Source: Niveispirillum sp. (lineage in GTDB: Bacteria; Pseudomonadota; Alphaproteobacteria; Azospirillales; Azospirillaceae). From it: 56,709 bases of DNA. The stretch is from the NCBI RefSeq assembly GCF_017996735.1, contig NZ_JAGOGJ010000035.1, positions 1 to 56,709 of the forward strand. Reading direction: 5' to 3'. The notes below the pieces were generated by a model that was given only the letters and a program-made list of their open reading frames with translations, had not been told where the DNA came from and made no database searches. The translations under genes were made by a program, and so were the position numbers. Shown here in pieces: positions 43,653-52,496 of the stretch. Within the stretch, counting starts at the first letter, position 1. Each line of letters starts with the position of its first letter.

Positions 43653-45521
43653 ATGGCCCTGCCGCCGCAGTTCCTGGAAGAGTTGCGTTCCCGCCTTTCC
43701 GTGTCGGAAGTGGTGATGAAACGTATGCGCCTGCAGCGCGCGGGCCGGGAGTTCAAGGCCCCGTGCCCCTTCCACAATGAAAAGACGCCCAGCTTCTACG
43801 TCAACGACCAGAAGAACTTCTTTCATTGTTTCGGTTGCGGCGCCCATGGTGATCAGATCGGCTTTGTCATGCGCCATGACAACATGTCGTTCATGGAGGC
43901 CGTCGAACATCTGGCAAGTGAAGCCGGGATGCAGGTCCCGCAGGCGAGCCCCCAGGAGCGCCAGCAATATGAGCGGCAGAAATCGCTCTATGATCTGGTT
44001 GAACGCGCCACGAAATATTACGAGCGGGAACTGTACGGCCCCTCCGGGCGCAATGCCCTGGATTACCTGCGGCGCCGGGGGCTGGATGATGAGGGAATTG
44101 CGCGCTTCCGCCTGGGCTACGCCCCGCAGGAGGGCGGGCCGCTGAAGGCGTTGCTGGCGGACGCAGGCTATAGCGAGGCCGACATGGTGGAGGTCGGCCT
44201 GTTCAAGCGGGCCGAACCGGGCCGGCCCCTGCGCAACTTCTTCTGGAACCGCGTCATGTTCCCCGTGACGGACCGGCGGGGGCAGGTGGTGGCGTTCGGC
44301 GGGCGTGTGCTGGAAGGCGATGGGCCGAAATATATCAACTCGGCCGAGAACCCGCTGTTCCACAAGGGCAACCTGCTCTACGGCATGTCGCGCGCCCGTC
44401 AGGCGGCGGCGGACGGGCAGCGGCTGATCGTCACCGAAGGCTATATGGACGTCATTTCCTGCGTCCAGGCGGGGTTCGAGGGGGCGGTGGCGCCCCTGGG
44501 TACCGCCATGACGGAGACACAGATCCAGGTTCTGTGGAAACTGGCGCCCGAGGGCCAGCGCAACCCGATCCTCTGCTTTGACGGCGACAATGCCGGCCGG
44601 CGGGCGGCGCAACGGGCCGTCGAACGGGTTCTGCCCATTCTGGTGCCCGACGCCACGGTCCGTATCGCCTTCATGCCCGACAAGGAGGACCCGGACAGCC
44701 TGATCCGGTCCGGCGGGCCGGACGCGTTCACCGCCATTCTCGACCGCGCCCTGTCGCTGGAGGATTTTATCTGGGAGATGGTGCGCCAGGGGGAGGACCC
44801 GAAGACCGCCGACGGCCGCCTGCGCATCGAAACCGGCATCAACCAGATGATGGAGAAGGTGGCCGACAAGGCGGTCCAGTACAGCTACCGCTCCGTCCTG
44901 CGGGAGAAGCTGCGCGCCGCCATCCGGGCCGGCGGCGGCGGGTTCGGGGGGGCGGGCTTTGCCGCCGGGGGCGGTCGCCAGCGCCGGCAGATCCCGGGAG
45001 AGGTACCGGTCAGCCGCCTGTGGGACAGCCGGTTCCGGTCGGGCACGCTGCGCACCGAACCACGTCGCCGGGAGCGGTATCTTGTCCTGGCCATCATCCA
45101 TCACCCGGAGCTTTTCCAGGATGTTGGGGAGATTTTGGCCGGGGCGGAATTCGCCGATGGCGAGATGGAGGCGCTCCGCCAAGCGCTTGTCGCATGCCTG
45201 ACGGCCGAATCAGCACTTGACGCGGAGGGCTTGAAGCGCCACCTGTCTGGTCGTGGTTTTTCCGAGACGCTGGACAGTCTGCTGAGTGCGGACGCGCCGA
45301 AATTCGCGCAACCAGGAGCGTCGTTCGAAACCGCGAAGAGTGGCTGGCAGGAGGTTTGGCTTAGTTCCGAGGATGGTTTGCTCCAGCGTGAGCTGCGCGA
45401 TGCCGAAAGACGGTTTGCCGAGACATTCCATGAGAATGATCTGGCGAGACTACGCGCACTGCAGAAGGAGTTGCTGATTCTCCGGGGCCATGCCGACAAT
45501 CTGACGGAGATGGACGGATGA
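43653..45521 (+). CDS. dnaG: DNA primase
   Basis: DnaG makes RNA primers at the replication fork, recruited by DnaB. The 622-residue protein has the N-terminal CHC2 zinc finger (CPFHNEKTPSFYVNDQKNFFHCFGCG, with Cys, His, Cys, Cys ligands near residues 38-64), the TOPRIM catalytic core (RLIVTEGYMDVISCVQAGFEGAVAPLGTAMTE with the catalytic Glu and ILCFDGDNAGRRAAQRA with the DxD), and a helical C-terminal DnaB-binding domain ending in ELLILRGHADNLTEMDG. A Gly-rich linker (AGGGGFGGAGFAAGGGRQRR near residue 430) joins core and tail. It lies upstream of rpoD, as in the macromolecular synthesis operon, here without rpsU. Confidence 0.97.
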   Translation: MALPPQFLEELRSRLSVSEVVMKRMRLQRAGREFKAPCPFHNEKTPSFYVNDQKNFFHCFGCGAHGDQIGFVMRHDNMSFMEAVEHLASEAGMQVPQASPQERQQYERQKSLYDLVERATKYYERELYGPSGRNALDYLRRRGLDDEGIARFRLGYAPQEGGPLKALLADAGYSEADMVEVGLFKRAEPGRPLRNFFWNRVMFPVTDRRGQVVAFGGRVLEGDGPKYINSAENPLFHKGNLLYGMSRARQAAADGQRLIVTEGYMDVISCVQAGFEGAVAPLGTAMTETQIQVLWKLAPEGQRNPILCFDGDNAGRRAAQRAVERVLPILVPDATVRIAFMPDKEDPDSLIRSGGPDAFTAILDRALSLEDFIWEMVRQGEDPKTADGRLRIETGINQMMEKVADKAVQYSYRSVLREKLRAAIRAGGGGFGGAGFAAGGGRQRRQIPGEVPVSRLWDSRFRSGTLRTEPRRRERYLVLAIIHHPELFQDVGEILAGAEFADGEMEALRQALVACLTAESALDAEGLKRHLSGRGFSETLDSLLSADAPKFAQPGASFETAKSGWQEVWLSSEDGLLQRELRDAERRFAETFHENDLARLRALQKELLILRGHADNLTEMDG

Positions 45522-45570
45522 CAGACGGGCGGCCGGGTTCTCGGGCGTCGTGCAACGCATTTGTCCGGCA

Positions 45571-45596
45571 AAACTGTGTCTTGGCGAACACAGTTT
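45571..45596 (+). other. hairpin in the dnaG-rpoD spacer
   Basis: AAACTGTGT pairs perfectly with ACACAGTTT, loop of eight. It lies 50 bases after the dnaG stop in a 192-base gap. There is no T tract, so it may be an mRNA processing site or part of the rpoD control region rather than a terminator. Confidence 0.5.
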
Positions 45597-45713
45597 CCGG
45601 CCGCTTACCTAAGTTATAGCCAGGAAGAGTTTCGACGGATGGCCGGGCACTTGCCCGAGTCGTCCATTTGCGTTTACCGGTGGCAGCCTGTGAAGTGCGG
45701 GGGCAGCGAACGA

Positions 45714-47663
45714 ATGGCGACGAAAGCGGCGCAGACGGCGGAAGTGTCGGAGCAGCGGGAAGAGGAAGCCAATGGCCCTCTGATGGATGGCATGGCCATT
45801 GCCGTCAAGAAGATGATCGCGCGCGGCAAGGAGCGCGGGTACGTCACCTATGACGAATTGAATGCGGCTTTGCCGCCGGACAGCTCCTCGTCCGAACAGA
45901 TCGAAGACACGATGGCCTTGCTGTCCGAAATGGGCATCAATGTCGTCGAGGCTGAGGAAGCCGACGAGGCCAGTGGCGGCGAGAGCGAGGGCGAGGGCCG
46001 TCAGTCCGGTAACCTGGACGATGACGATATCGGCCGTACCGACGACCCCGTGCGCATGTATCTGCGCGAAATGGGGTCGGTGGAGCTGCTGAGCCGCGAG
46101 GGCGAAATCGCCATCGCCAAGCGCATCGAGGCCGGTCGCGAGATGATGATCGGCGCGATCTGCGAATCGCCGCTGACCATCCAGGCCATCATCGAGTGGC
46201 ACCAGTCGCTGCAGGACGGCAAGATGCTGCTGCGCGACATCATCGATCTGGACGCGTCTTACGGCGTAGACCCGGAAGCCGGTGAGCTGCCGCCCGAAGC
46301 GCTGGACGGTCCCGCCGTGGAGCGTGAGGAAGAGGAAGGTGAACGGCCCGAGGGTGAGGGCGGTCCCGCCGCCGAAGGCGAGGGCGAGGAGGAGGGCAAT
46401 GTCTCCCTTTCCGCCATGGAAGCCGAGCTGAAGCCCAAGGTGCTGGAGACGTTCGGAAAGATCGAGGAAGCCTATGAGCGCCTGCACAAATTGCAGGAAG
46501 AACGCCTCACCCTGCTGCAAAGCGGTCAGGATCTGCCCAAGGGTTCCGACAAGAAGTACGACAAGGTCAAGGCCGAGCTGACCGAGCTGGTCAATTCCGT
46601 GCGCCTGAACAATGGCCGTATCGAACAGCTTGTCGAACAGCTTTATGCCCTGAACCGCAAGCTGCTGGGCTTCGAAGGCCGTCTGCTGCGTCTGGCCACC
46701 GATTGCCGGGTGAAGCGCGAGGATTTCCTGCAGCATTATTACGGGTCGGAACTGGACCCGAAATGGCTGGAACGGTGCAAGAGCCTGTCGAAGGCCTGGG
46801 CCAAGTTTGCCGAGCGTTCGTCCTATGAGGTGGGCCGCGTCCGCGAGAATATCTCGGAAGTGTCCAGCCAGGCCCGTCTGCCCATCGGTGAGTTCCGCCG
46901 CATCGTCTCCACCGTGCAGAAGGGCGAGAAGGAAGCCAGCCGCGCCAAGAAGGAGATGGTGGAGGCCAATCTGCGCCTCGTGATCTCCATCGCCAAGAAG
47001 TATACGAACCGTGGCCTGCAGTTCCTGGACCTGATCCAGGAAGGCAATATCGGCCTGATGAAGGCGGTCGATAAGTTCGAATACCGGCGCGGTTACAAGT
47101 TCTCCACCTATGCCACCTGGTGGATCCGGCAGGCGATCACACGGTCGATCGCCGATCAGGCCCGCACCATCCGTATCCCCGTGCACATGATCGAAACGAT
47201 CAACAAGCTGGTGCGGACCAGCCGTCAGATGCTGCACGAGATCGGGCGCGAGCCGACGCCGGAGGAACTGGCCGAGCGGTTGATGATGCCGCTGGAAAAG
47301 GTCCGCAAGGTCCTGAAGATCGCCAAGGAGCCGATCTCTCTCGAAACGCCGATCGGTGACGAGGAGGATAGCCATCTGGGTGATTTCATCGAGGACAAGA
47401 ACGCTGTTCTGCCCCTCGATGCCGCCATCCAGGCGAACCTGCGCGAGACCACGACCCGCATACTCGCTACGCTGACGGCCCGTGAGGAACGTGTGCTGCG
47501 CATGCGCTTCGGCATCGGCATGAACACCGACCACACCCTGGAAGAGGTGGGGCAGCAGTTCAGCGTGACGCGTGAACGTATCCGCCAGATCGAGGCCAAG
47601 GCGCTTCGCAAGCTGAAGCACCCCAGCAGGAGCCGCAAGCTGCGAAGCTTCCTGGATACGTGA
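45714..47663 (+). CDS. rpoD: RNA polymerase primary sigma factor sigma-70
   Basis: RpoD directs RNA polymerase to housekeeping promoters. The 649-residue protein has all regions. Region 1.1 is [25 protein letters not shown], region 1.2 is [29 protein letters not shown], and a long acidic insert follows ([15 protein letters not shown] and around, residues 200-235). Region 2 is [57 protein letters not shown], region 3 is [19 protein letters not shown], and region 4 is [31 protein letters not shown]. The ATG at 45714 gives the usual N-terminus; frames upstream are open but unlikely. It ends the operon with a strong terminator. Confidence 0.98.
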   Translation: MATKAAQTAEVSEQREEEANGPLMDGMAIAVKKMIARGKERGYVTYDELNAALPPDSSSSEQIEDTMALLSEMGINVVEAEEADEASGGESEGEGRQSGNLDDDDIGRTDDPVRMYLREMGSVELLSREGEIAIAKRIEAGREMMIGAICESPLTIQAIIEWHQSLQDGKMLLRDIIDLDASYGVDPEAGELPPEALDGPAVEREEEEGERPEGEGGPAAEGEGEEEGNVSLSAMEAELKPKVLETFGKIEEAYERLHKLQEERLTLLQSGQDLPKGSDKKYDKVKAELTELVNSVRLNNGRIEQLVEQLYALNRKLLGFEGRLLRLATDCRVKREDFLQHYYGSELDPKWLERCKSLSKAWAKFAERSSYEVGRVRENISEVSSQARLPIGEFRRIVSTVQKGEKEASRAKKEMVEANLRLVISIAKKYTNRGLQFLDLIQEGNIGLMKAVDKFEYRRGYKFSTYATWWIRQAITRSIADQARTIRIPVHMIETINKLVRTSRQMLHEIGREPTPEELAERLMMPLEKVRKVLKIAKEPISLETPIGDEEDSHLGDFIEDKNAVLPLDAAIQANLRETTTRILATLTAREERVLRMRFGIGMNTDHTLEEVGQQFSVTRERIRQIEAKALRKLKHPSRSRKLRSFLDT

Positions 47664-47670
47664 TCCAGAC

Positions 47671-47702
47671 AAAAGGCCGGCGCAAAACGCCGGCCTTTTT
47701 TA
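47671..47702 (+). terminator. intrinsic terminator after rpoD
   Basis: Perfect 12-bp stem AAAAGGCCGGCG / CGCCGGCCTTTT, loop CAAAA, with a T run. Confidence 0.95.
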
Positions 47703-47976
47703 TGCCCGCGCGACAGGGCCGCGATTGGCGGCCTATTGCCGTAGCACAGCGATGGATTGCCAATAATCGCCCTTCGCGCTAAGCTCCGCGTCGGTCGGCA
47801 GTACACCCAGGCGTCGCCGTTCCCCTCCGGGAAAGCTAAACCTGCCATCGCGAATCCGTTTTCACGATCATTCCCCTTTCCATCGACCGACCGCTTTTCC
47901 TGAAAAGCCGTGCCAGGTCGGAAGCCGGCGACCACCGACATCCATCAAGGATCGGCACGACAGACGGGGAACAGCC
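47703..47976. other. spacer between rpoD and the alpha/beta-hydrolase gene
   Basis: About 274 bases with no supported gene on either strand. No clear promoter hexamers, operator or RNA structure stands out. A GGGGAAC stretch just before 47977 may be the ribosome site of the next gene. Confidence 0.4.
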
Positions 47977-48834
47977 ATGTCCATGTCGATTGCTGAATTC
48001 ACGGCCGCCACATCGCGCGGCCCGCTTCATTATGCCGATGCCGGGGAAGGCCCGGCGGTCCTGTCGCTGCACGGTGCCATGGGAGGCATCGATCAGGGCA
48101 TGATCCTGGCGCGTGTCACCGGGGCCGATGCCGGGCGGGTCATTGCGCCGGCCCGGCCGGGCTATCCGGGCACGCCCCTGTCATCCGGTAAGACGCCGGA
48201 GGCGCAGGCCGATCTTTATGCCGCTTTGCTGGACCATCTGGGGCTGGAGAAGGTGGCGGTGATCGCTGTGTCGGGCGGCGGGGCGTCCGCCTTGATGTTC
48301 GCCTTGCGCCATCCCGACCGCTGCCGGGGACTGGTCCTGGTCTCCACCTGCGCCGGGCCGGACCCGATGCCGATCCCGGCGGGCTTCGGCCTGATGGTGT
48401 TTCTGGCCCGATGGCCGGCCTTTGTCAGGTGGATGAAGGCCAGGGCGTTGCGGAATGCCGACCGTATCTCCGCCCGCTCCATCCCCGAGCCGGAGCAACG
48501 GGAGGCTCTGCTTGCCGATCCGGTGGCCATGCCGCTGTACCGGCAATTGCGGGTGGGCATGTTCGACCGGCTGGCCGAACGATTGCCGGGGACGGCGAAT
48601 GATATCGACGTGACCCGCAGACAGCGTTTCGCGCTGGCGGAAATCGGCGCTCCCACGCTGGTGGTGCATGGCACGGGCGACCCGTTGCTGTCTTACGAGC
48701 GCCATGGGCTGGAACTGGCCCGCCGCATCCCGGGGGCGGACCTGCTGACGGTGGAGGGGGGAGGGCATGCCGCCATCTTCACCCACCGTGCCCTGATCGC
48801 CCCGCGCGTGGCGGCTTTCCTGGCGGGGCTCTAG
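47977..48834 (+). CDS. alpha/beta-fold hydrolase
   Basis: A 285-residue cytosolic alpha/beta hydrolase. VLSLHGAMGG carries the oxyanion-hole HG. The nucleophile elbow is AVSGGGASALMFAL, where the catalytic Ser is in the pattern S-G-G-G (V-S-G-G-G), near residue 98. The Asp is in HGTGDPLLSYE and the His in VEGGGHAAIFTHR, completing the triad. A cap domain lies between residues 130 and 210. It looks like a haloperoxidase- or esterase-type hydrolase, but the substrate is not predictable. It stands alone, followed by a diverged repeat element. Confidence 0.88.
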   Translation: MSMSIAEFTAATSRGPLHYADAGEGPAVLSLHGAMGGIDQGMILARVTGADAGRVIAPARPGYPGTPLSSGKTPEAQADLYAALLDHLGLEKVAVIAVSGGGASALMFALRHPDRCRGLVLVSTCAGPDPMPIPAGFGLMVFLARWPAFVRWMKARALRNADRISARSIPEPEQREALLADPVAMPLYRQLRVGMFDRLAERLPGTANDIDVTRRQRFALAEIGAPTLVVHGTGDPLLSYERHGLELARRIPGADLLTVEGGGHAAIFTHRALIAPRVAAFLAGL

Positions 48835-48861
48835 GGGTGGCACCGTCACCTCTGGTCCGGC

Positions 48862-48918
48862 GGTGACGGTCGCCGCTTGCGTTGCCGAAGATAGTGACCA
48901 TCGGTCACGATCTTCGGC
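48862..48918 (-). repeat. diverged modular palindromic element, copy 5
   Basis: Read on the minus strand, a strong hairpin GCCGAAGAT ... ATCTTCGGC with an inner stem GTGACC loop ATC GGTCAC (48884-48918) is followed by GCGGCGACCGTCACCGCC (48862-48879), a degraded core A with the GCGGCGACC start. Modules B and C are absent. It shares ACCATCGGTCA with the first hairpin of copy 4. Confidence 0.5.
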
Positions 48919-48926
48919 CGTTGGCA

Positions 48927-50213
48927 TTACGCCGCCACGGGTGATGCCTTCCGCCCCATCGACGGGCAGATCAGGGCCGCGAACAGGCACAGCACACCGG
49001 CAACATAGAAGGCCGGCATATAGCTTTCCAGATAGGTGCGGGAGAAGCCGCCGCCAAAGGCGGCACAGGCCGCCCCCAACTGGTGCCCCGCGAAGACCCA
49101 GCCGAACACCAGATTGGCCTTTTCCCGTCCAAAGCGCTCCACCGTCAGCTTGACTGTCGGCGGTACCGTCGCCACCCAGTCCAGGCCATAGAAGACCGCG
49201 AACAGCGACAGGCCGTAGAAGGTGAAATCCGAATAGGGCAGGTACAGCAGCGACAGCCCGCGCAGGCCGTAATACCAGAACAGCAGCCAGCGATTGTCAT
49301 AACGATCGGACAGCCAGCCCGACGCCACCGTCCCGATGAAGTCGAAGATGCCGATGACCGCCAGCATGCCCGCCGCCTTCACCGCCGGCATGCCGAAATC
49401 CACACACATCGGCACCAGATGTGTCTGGATCAGGCCGTTCGTGCTGGCCCCGCAGACAAAGAAGGTGGCGAACAGCACCCAGAAGACCCGCGTCTTGGCC
49501 GCCATGCGCAAGGTGTCGATGGCGGCGAAGGCGACGGACCCGGCGGGCGGCGGCGGGGCCGGTTCCGGCGCGCCCGGTGCCTCGCCATAGGCGCGCAGGC
49601 CGATATCGCCCGGCCGGTCGCGCATCAGCAGCAGCACACCCGTGGCCGCCACCGCCAGCATGGCGCAGATCACCGACAGGGCGGTGCGCCAGCCGATCTC
49701 CTCCGCCAGCCAGGCCGTCATGGGTATGAAGACCAGTTGCCCCGTGGCAGAACTGGCGGTCAGCAGCCCGATCACCAGCCCGCGCCGCGCCGTGAACCAG
49801 CGGGTGGCGATGGTGGCGCCCAGCACCAGGGCCGTCATGCCCGTGCCCAGGCCCACGACGACGCCCCAGAGCAGGATCAGTTCCCACAGGCTGTTCATCC
49901 CCAGCGACAGGAGCATCCCGCCGCCGATGATGGAAAGGGAGGTCAGCGCCATGCGCCGCACGCCGAACCGGTTGATCAGCGCCGCCGCGAACGGCCCCAT
50001 CAGGCCGAACAGCACCATCCGGATGGCGAGCGCCGTCGATATTTCCGACGCGGTCCAGCCGAATTCCTTCTGCAGCGGGATCATCAGCACGCCTGGTGCC
50101 CCCACGGCCCCCGCGGCGGTGATGGAGGTGAGGAAGGTGGCGGCCACCACGACCCAGCCATAATGGATGTTGCGCGCGGCCAGCCGTGCCGCCAGACGAT
50201 CAGACAGGAACAA
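48927..50213 (-). CDS. MFS transporter
   Basis: A 428-residue inner-membrane transporter of the major facilitator superfamily with 12 predicted helices. The start NIHYGWVVVAATFLTSITAAGAVGAPGVLMIPLQKEFGWTASEIS and the RFGVRRM loop between helices 2 and 3 are typical of the monocarboxylate/oxalate-formate antiporter branch. RWFTARRGLVIGLLTASSATGQLVFIP is helix 4-5, and a long Pro-rich loop (APGAPEPAPPPPAGS) separates the two halves. The best start is uncertain: no ATG lies near the first helix, and TTG at 50213 follows GGGGGGTG. A longer form from 50318 would add a poor N-terminus. It is divergent from a TetR gene, so probably regulated by it. The substrate is unknown. Confidence 0.88.
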   Translation of the reverse strand: MFLSDRLAARLAARNIHYGWVVVAATFLTSITAAGAVGAPGVLMIPLQKEFGWTASEISTALAIRMVLFGLMGPFAAALINRFGVRRMALTSLSIIGGGMLLSLGMNSLWELILLWGVVVGLGTGMTALVLGATIATRWFTARRGLVIGLLTASSATGQLVFIPMTAWLAEEIGWRTALSVICAMLAVAATGVLLLMRDRPGDIGLRAYGEAPGAPEPAPPPPAGSVAFAAIDTLRMAAKTRVFWVLFATFFVCGASTNGLIQTHLVPMCVDFGMPAVKAAGMLAVIGIFDFIGTVASGWLSDRYDNRWLLFWYYGLRGLSLLYLPYSDFTFYGLSLFAVFYGLDWVATVPPTVKLTVERFGREKANLVFGWVFAGHQLGAACAAFGGGFSRTYLESYMPAFYVAGVLCLFAALICPSMGRKASPVAA

Positions 50214-50253
50214 TCCACACCCCCCGCCACCGGTCTTGCGAAAGCCGCTGGTA

Positions 50254-50299
50254 TTGATGATGATCGTAATGATAAAATATTCATGATGTGTATCATCAA
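50254..50299. promoter_or_regulatory. symmetric divergent promoter/operator for MFS and TetR genes
   Basis: A very AT-rich 46-base stretch begins with TTGATGAT (50254-50261) and ends with its exact inverse ATCATCAA (50292-50299). Each arm contains a TTGATG that has a plausible -10 seventeen bases inward (ATATTC on the plus strand, TTTATC on the minus strand). So both promoters overlap and could be covered by one TetR dimer pair. Confidence 0.5.
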
Positions 50300-50342
50300 A
50301 GCGGTCAAGCGGGATCATCGGCCTTTTTAAGGGAGGTGGGTT

Positions 50343-50906
50343 GTGCGGGTGTCAAAGCAGAAGGCGGGGGAGCATCGCGACGCCATCCTGATCGCGGCGT
50401 CACGCCTGTTCCGCGCCCGTGGCTTCGACAAGGTGGGCGTGGCGGAGGTGACGCAGGCGGCCGGCCTGACCCATGGCGGATTTTATGGCCATTTCGCGTC
50501 GAAGGAGGCGCTGGCGGCGGAGGTTTGTGACCGCAGCTTCAGCAATGCCGTGCGACGGGTGCAGGCGTCGGCCAGTCTGGAAGAGTATATCGACTATTAT
50601 GTGTCCACCGAGCATCGTGACCGGGAAGGGCCCTGTCCCATGGTGGCGCTGGGCGCCGATGTATCCCGCCTGTCCGGCCCTGTCCGGGACCATTTCTCCA
50701 ACGGGGTGGCGCGGTATGTGGCTGCCATCCGTGCCCATATGGTCGCCGACGATCCGGTGGCGGAAGGACGCGCCGCCGCCCTTGTGTCGATCCTGGTGGG
50801 GGGGCTGAACCTGGCCCGCGCTGTCGCCGCCACCGACCCCGCCTTGTCAGAGCGGATATTGGACGGGGTCCGGGTGCAGGCCCGCGCTGTGATCGGTTCC
50901 ACCTGA
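50343..50906 (+). CDS. TetR/AcrR-family transcriptional regulator
   Basis: A 187-residue TetR-type repressor. The N-terminal helix-turn-helix is HRDAILIAASRLFRARGFDKVGVAEVTQAAGLTHGGFYGHFASKEALAAEV (residues 11-60), with GGFYGHFASKEAL as the family signature. The C-terminal ligand-binding domain has CPMVALGADVSRLSGPVRDHF, seen in the YxaF/AcrR-like group. The GTG start at 50343 has a strong GGGAGGTGGG site. It is divergent from the MFS gene and likely represses both genes through the symmetric site between them; the inducer is unknown. Confidence 0.93.
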   Translation: MRVSKQKAGEHRDAILIAASRLFRARGFDKVGVAEVTQAAGLTHGGFYGHFASKEALAAEVCDRSFSNAVRRVQASASLEEYIDYYVSTEHRDREGPCPMVALGADVSRLSGPVRDHFSNGVARYVAAIRAHMVADDPVAEGRAAALVSILVGGLNLARAVAATDPALSERILDGVRVQARAVIGST

Positions 50907-50968
50907 TCTTCTTGGCGGCGCATGGTCATGCACGCTATGACAGGCCGGCCCATGGACGGAGCCGGCGG

Positions 50969-51670
50969 ATGCCCTATGACGCGGAGGAGATGCAACGGCG
51001 CGTGCTGTATCAGGACGACCGTATCATCATCCTGGACAAACCCTATGGGTTGCCCGTTCATTTCGGAACCAGAACAAAAGACCATCTGGAACTGTATCTG
51101 CCCTTGATCCAGGGCGACCGGCCGGAACCTCCACGCCTTGCCCATCGTTTGGACAAGGACACGGCCGGCTGTCTGGTTCTGGCGCGGGATGCGGAAGCGG
51201 CGGCGCGGCTGGGTGCCATGTTCCTGGACGGGCGGGTCCAGAAGACATATTGGGCCGTCGTCCTGACGGGACCCAAGGCCGGGGATGGCGTGATCGATCT
51301 GCCGCTGGAAAAGGTCTGGGTGCCGGGTGGGTCCAAGGTGGTGGTGGATGTAACGGGAAAACCGGCCTTGAGCCGTTGGCAATGCCGGGGCCGGGCCGGC
51401 GGGCTGGCGCTGCTGGAGCTCTATCCGCGTACCGGCCGCATGCATCAGTTGCGCGCCCATTGTGCCTATATGGCCATGCCCATCCTGGGCGATCCGATCT
51501 ATGGCGCCGACCGGCCGGCGCCCTGTCCGCTTCATTTGCTGGCCCGGTCCATCCGCTTTCCGAACATCGATGGTTCCGGTTCCGAAATAATGGCGGTAGC
51601 GCCGCCACCGCCCCATATGGCCGCCACGCTGACCGCGACGGGGTTGGCAGGGGTGGGCGTTTACGCTTAG
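50969..51670 (+). CDS. RluA-family pseudouridine synthase
   Basis: A 233-residue RNA pseudouridine synthase. The catalytic Asp is in PRLAHRLDKDTAGCLVLARD near residue 57. LYQDDRIIILDKPYGLPVH is the N-terminal family strand, and TYWAVVLTGPKAGDGVIDLPLEK and YPRTGRMHQLRAHCAYMAMPILGDPIYG are the other signatures. There is no S4 domain, so it is the short form, like TruC or RluC-catalytic-only proteins. The exact RNA target is not known. The ATG at 50969 was chosen because it starts the fold; the upstream in-frame start at 50912 would add a His/Arg-rich tail. Confidence 0.93.
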   Translation: MPYDAEEMQRRVLYQDDRIIILDKPYGLPVHFGTRTKDHLELYLPLIQGDRPEPPRLAHRLDKDTAGCLVLARDAEAAARLGAMFLDGRVQKTYWAVVLTGPKAGDGVIDLPLEKVWVPGGSKVVVDVTGKPALSRWQCRGRAGGLALLELYPRTGRMHQLRAHCAYMAMPILGDPIYGADRPAPCPLHLLARSIRFPNIDGSGSEIMAVAPPPPHMAATLTATGLAGVGVYA

Positions 51671-51690
51671 GTTGATCAGCAGGAGGACAA

Positions 51691-52446
51691 ATGCTCGAAG
51701 ATATCCTGCTGTTTATCGCCGTGGGTTTCGCGGCCCAGATGGTGGATGGCGCCATCGGCATGGCCTATGGCGTAACCGCCAGTACGGTGATGATGTCGAT
51801 GGGCGTACCACCGGCCACAGCCAGTGCCAGCGTGCATGTGGCCGAGATGTTCACCACGGGGGCGTCCGGCTTTGCCCATTGGCGGGCCCGCAACGTCCGG
51901 CTGGATCTTGTCTGGCGTCTGGCTTTGCCCGGTATGCTGGGCGGTGCGCTTGGCGCCTATATCCTGTCGGGGGTGGAGGGCGATTTTATCCGGCCGCTGG
52001 TGGCGCTGTACCTGATCGTGATGGGCGGCCTGATCCTGTGGAAGGCTCTGCATCCCCCGCCACCCCACGAATTGTCCACGCGCAAGGTGGCGGGGCTGGG
52101 TCTGGCGGGGGGCTTCCTGGATGCCATCGGCGGGGGCGGCTGGGGGCCCATGGTGGCCAGCACCCTGATCGGCGGCGGCACGACTCCGCGTTATGCCATC
52201 GGTTCCACCAATCTTGCCGAATTTTTCGTGACGGTGACGGTGTCCTTCACCTTCATCTTCACCATCGGCCTGGACCTCTGGCCCGCGATCCTGGGCCTGA
52301 TCATCGGCGGCGTTGTGGCGGCCCCCTTCGCCGCCATGGTCACGCAGAAACTGCCTGACAAGCCGATGATGATCCTGGTGGCTGTCGTCATCATGCTGCT
52401 CAGCCTGCGCAATCTGGTGGAGATTGTGGACAGGTGGCTGGCCTGA
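51691..52446 (+). CDS. TSUP (TauE/SafE) family permease
   Basis: A 251-residue inner-membrane protein with about eight helices of the TSUP family, which exports sulfite, sulfoacetate or related organic anions. Two half-repeats start with FVAQMVDGAIGMAYGVTAST- and GLGLAGGFLDAIGGGGWGPMVAST-like stretches, the family signature. It is 20 bases downstream of the pseudouridine synthase gene, possibly on the same transcript. No sulfur metabolism gene is adjacent, so the substrate is open. Confidence 0.93.
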   Translation: MLEDILLFIAVGFAAQMVDGAIGMAYGVTASTVMMSMGVPPATASASVHVAEMFTTGASGFAHWRARNVRLDLVWRLALPGMLGGALGAYILSGVEGDFIRPLVALYLIVMGGLILWKALHPPPPHELSTRKVAGLGLAGGFLDAIGGGGWGPMVASTLIGGGTTPRYAIGSTNLAEFFVTVTVSFTFIFTIGLDLWPAILGLIIGGVVAAPFAAMVTQKLPDKPMMILVAVVIMLLSLRNLVEIVDRWLA

Positions 52447-52496
52447 TCAAGCACCTCCACTCCGCCTTGACCGGTCACGGTCCAGGCGGATCGGGA

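Noticed and set aside
45609..47672. 687-codon open frame opposite rpoD
   Set aside because: No recognisable domain and fully covered by rpoD on the other strand.
47930..47950. GCCGGCGACCACCG resembling core A of the repeat elements
   Set aside because: The second arm does not pair and no other module is beside it, so it was not counted as a copy.
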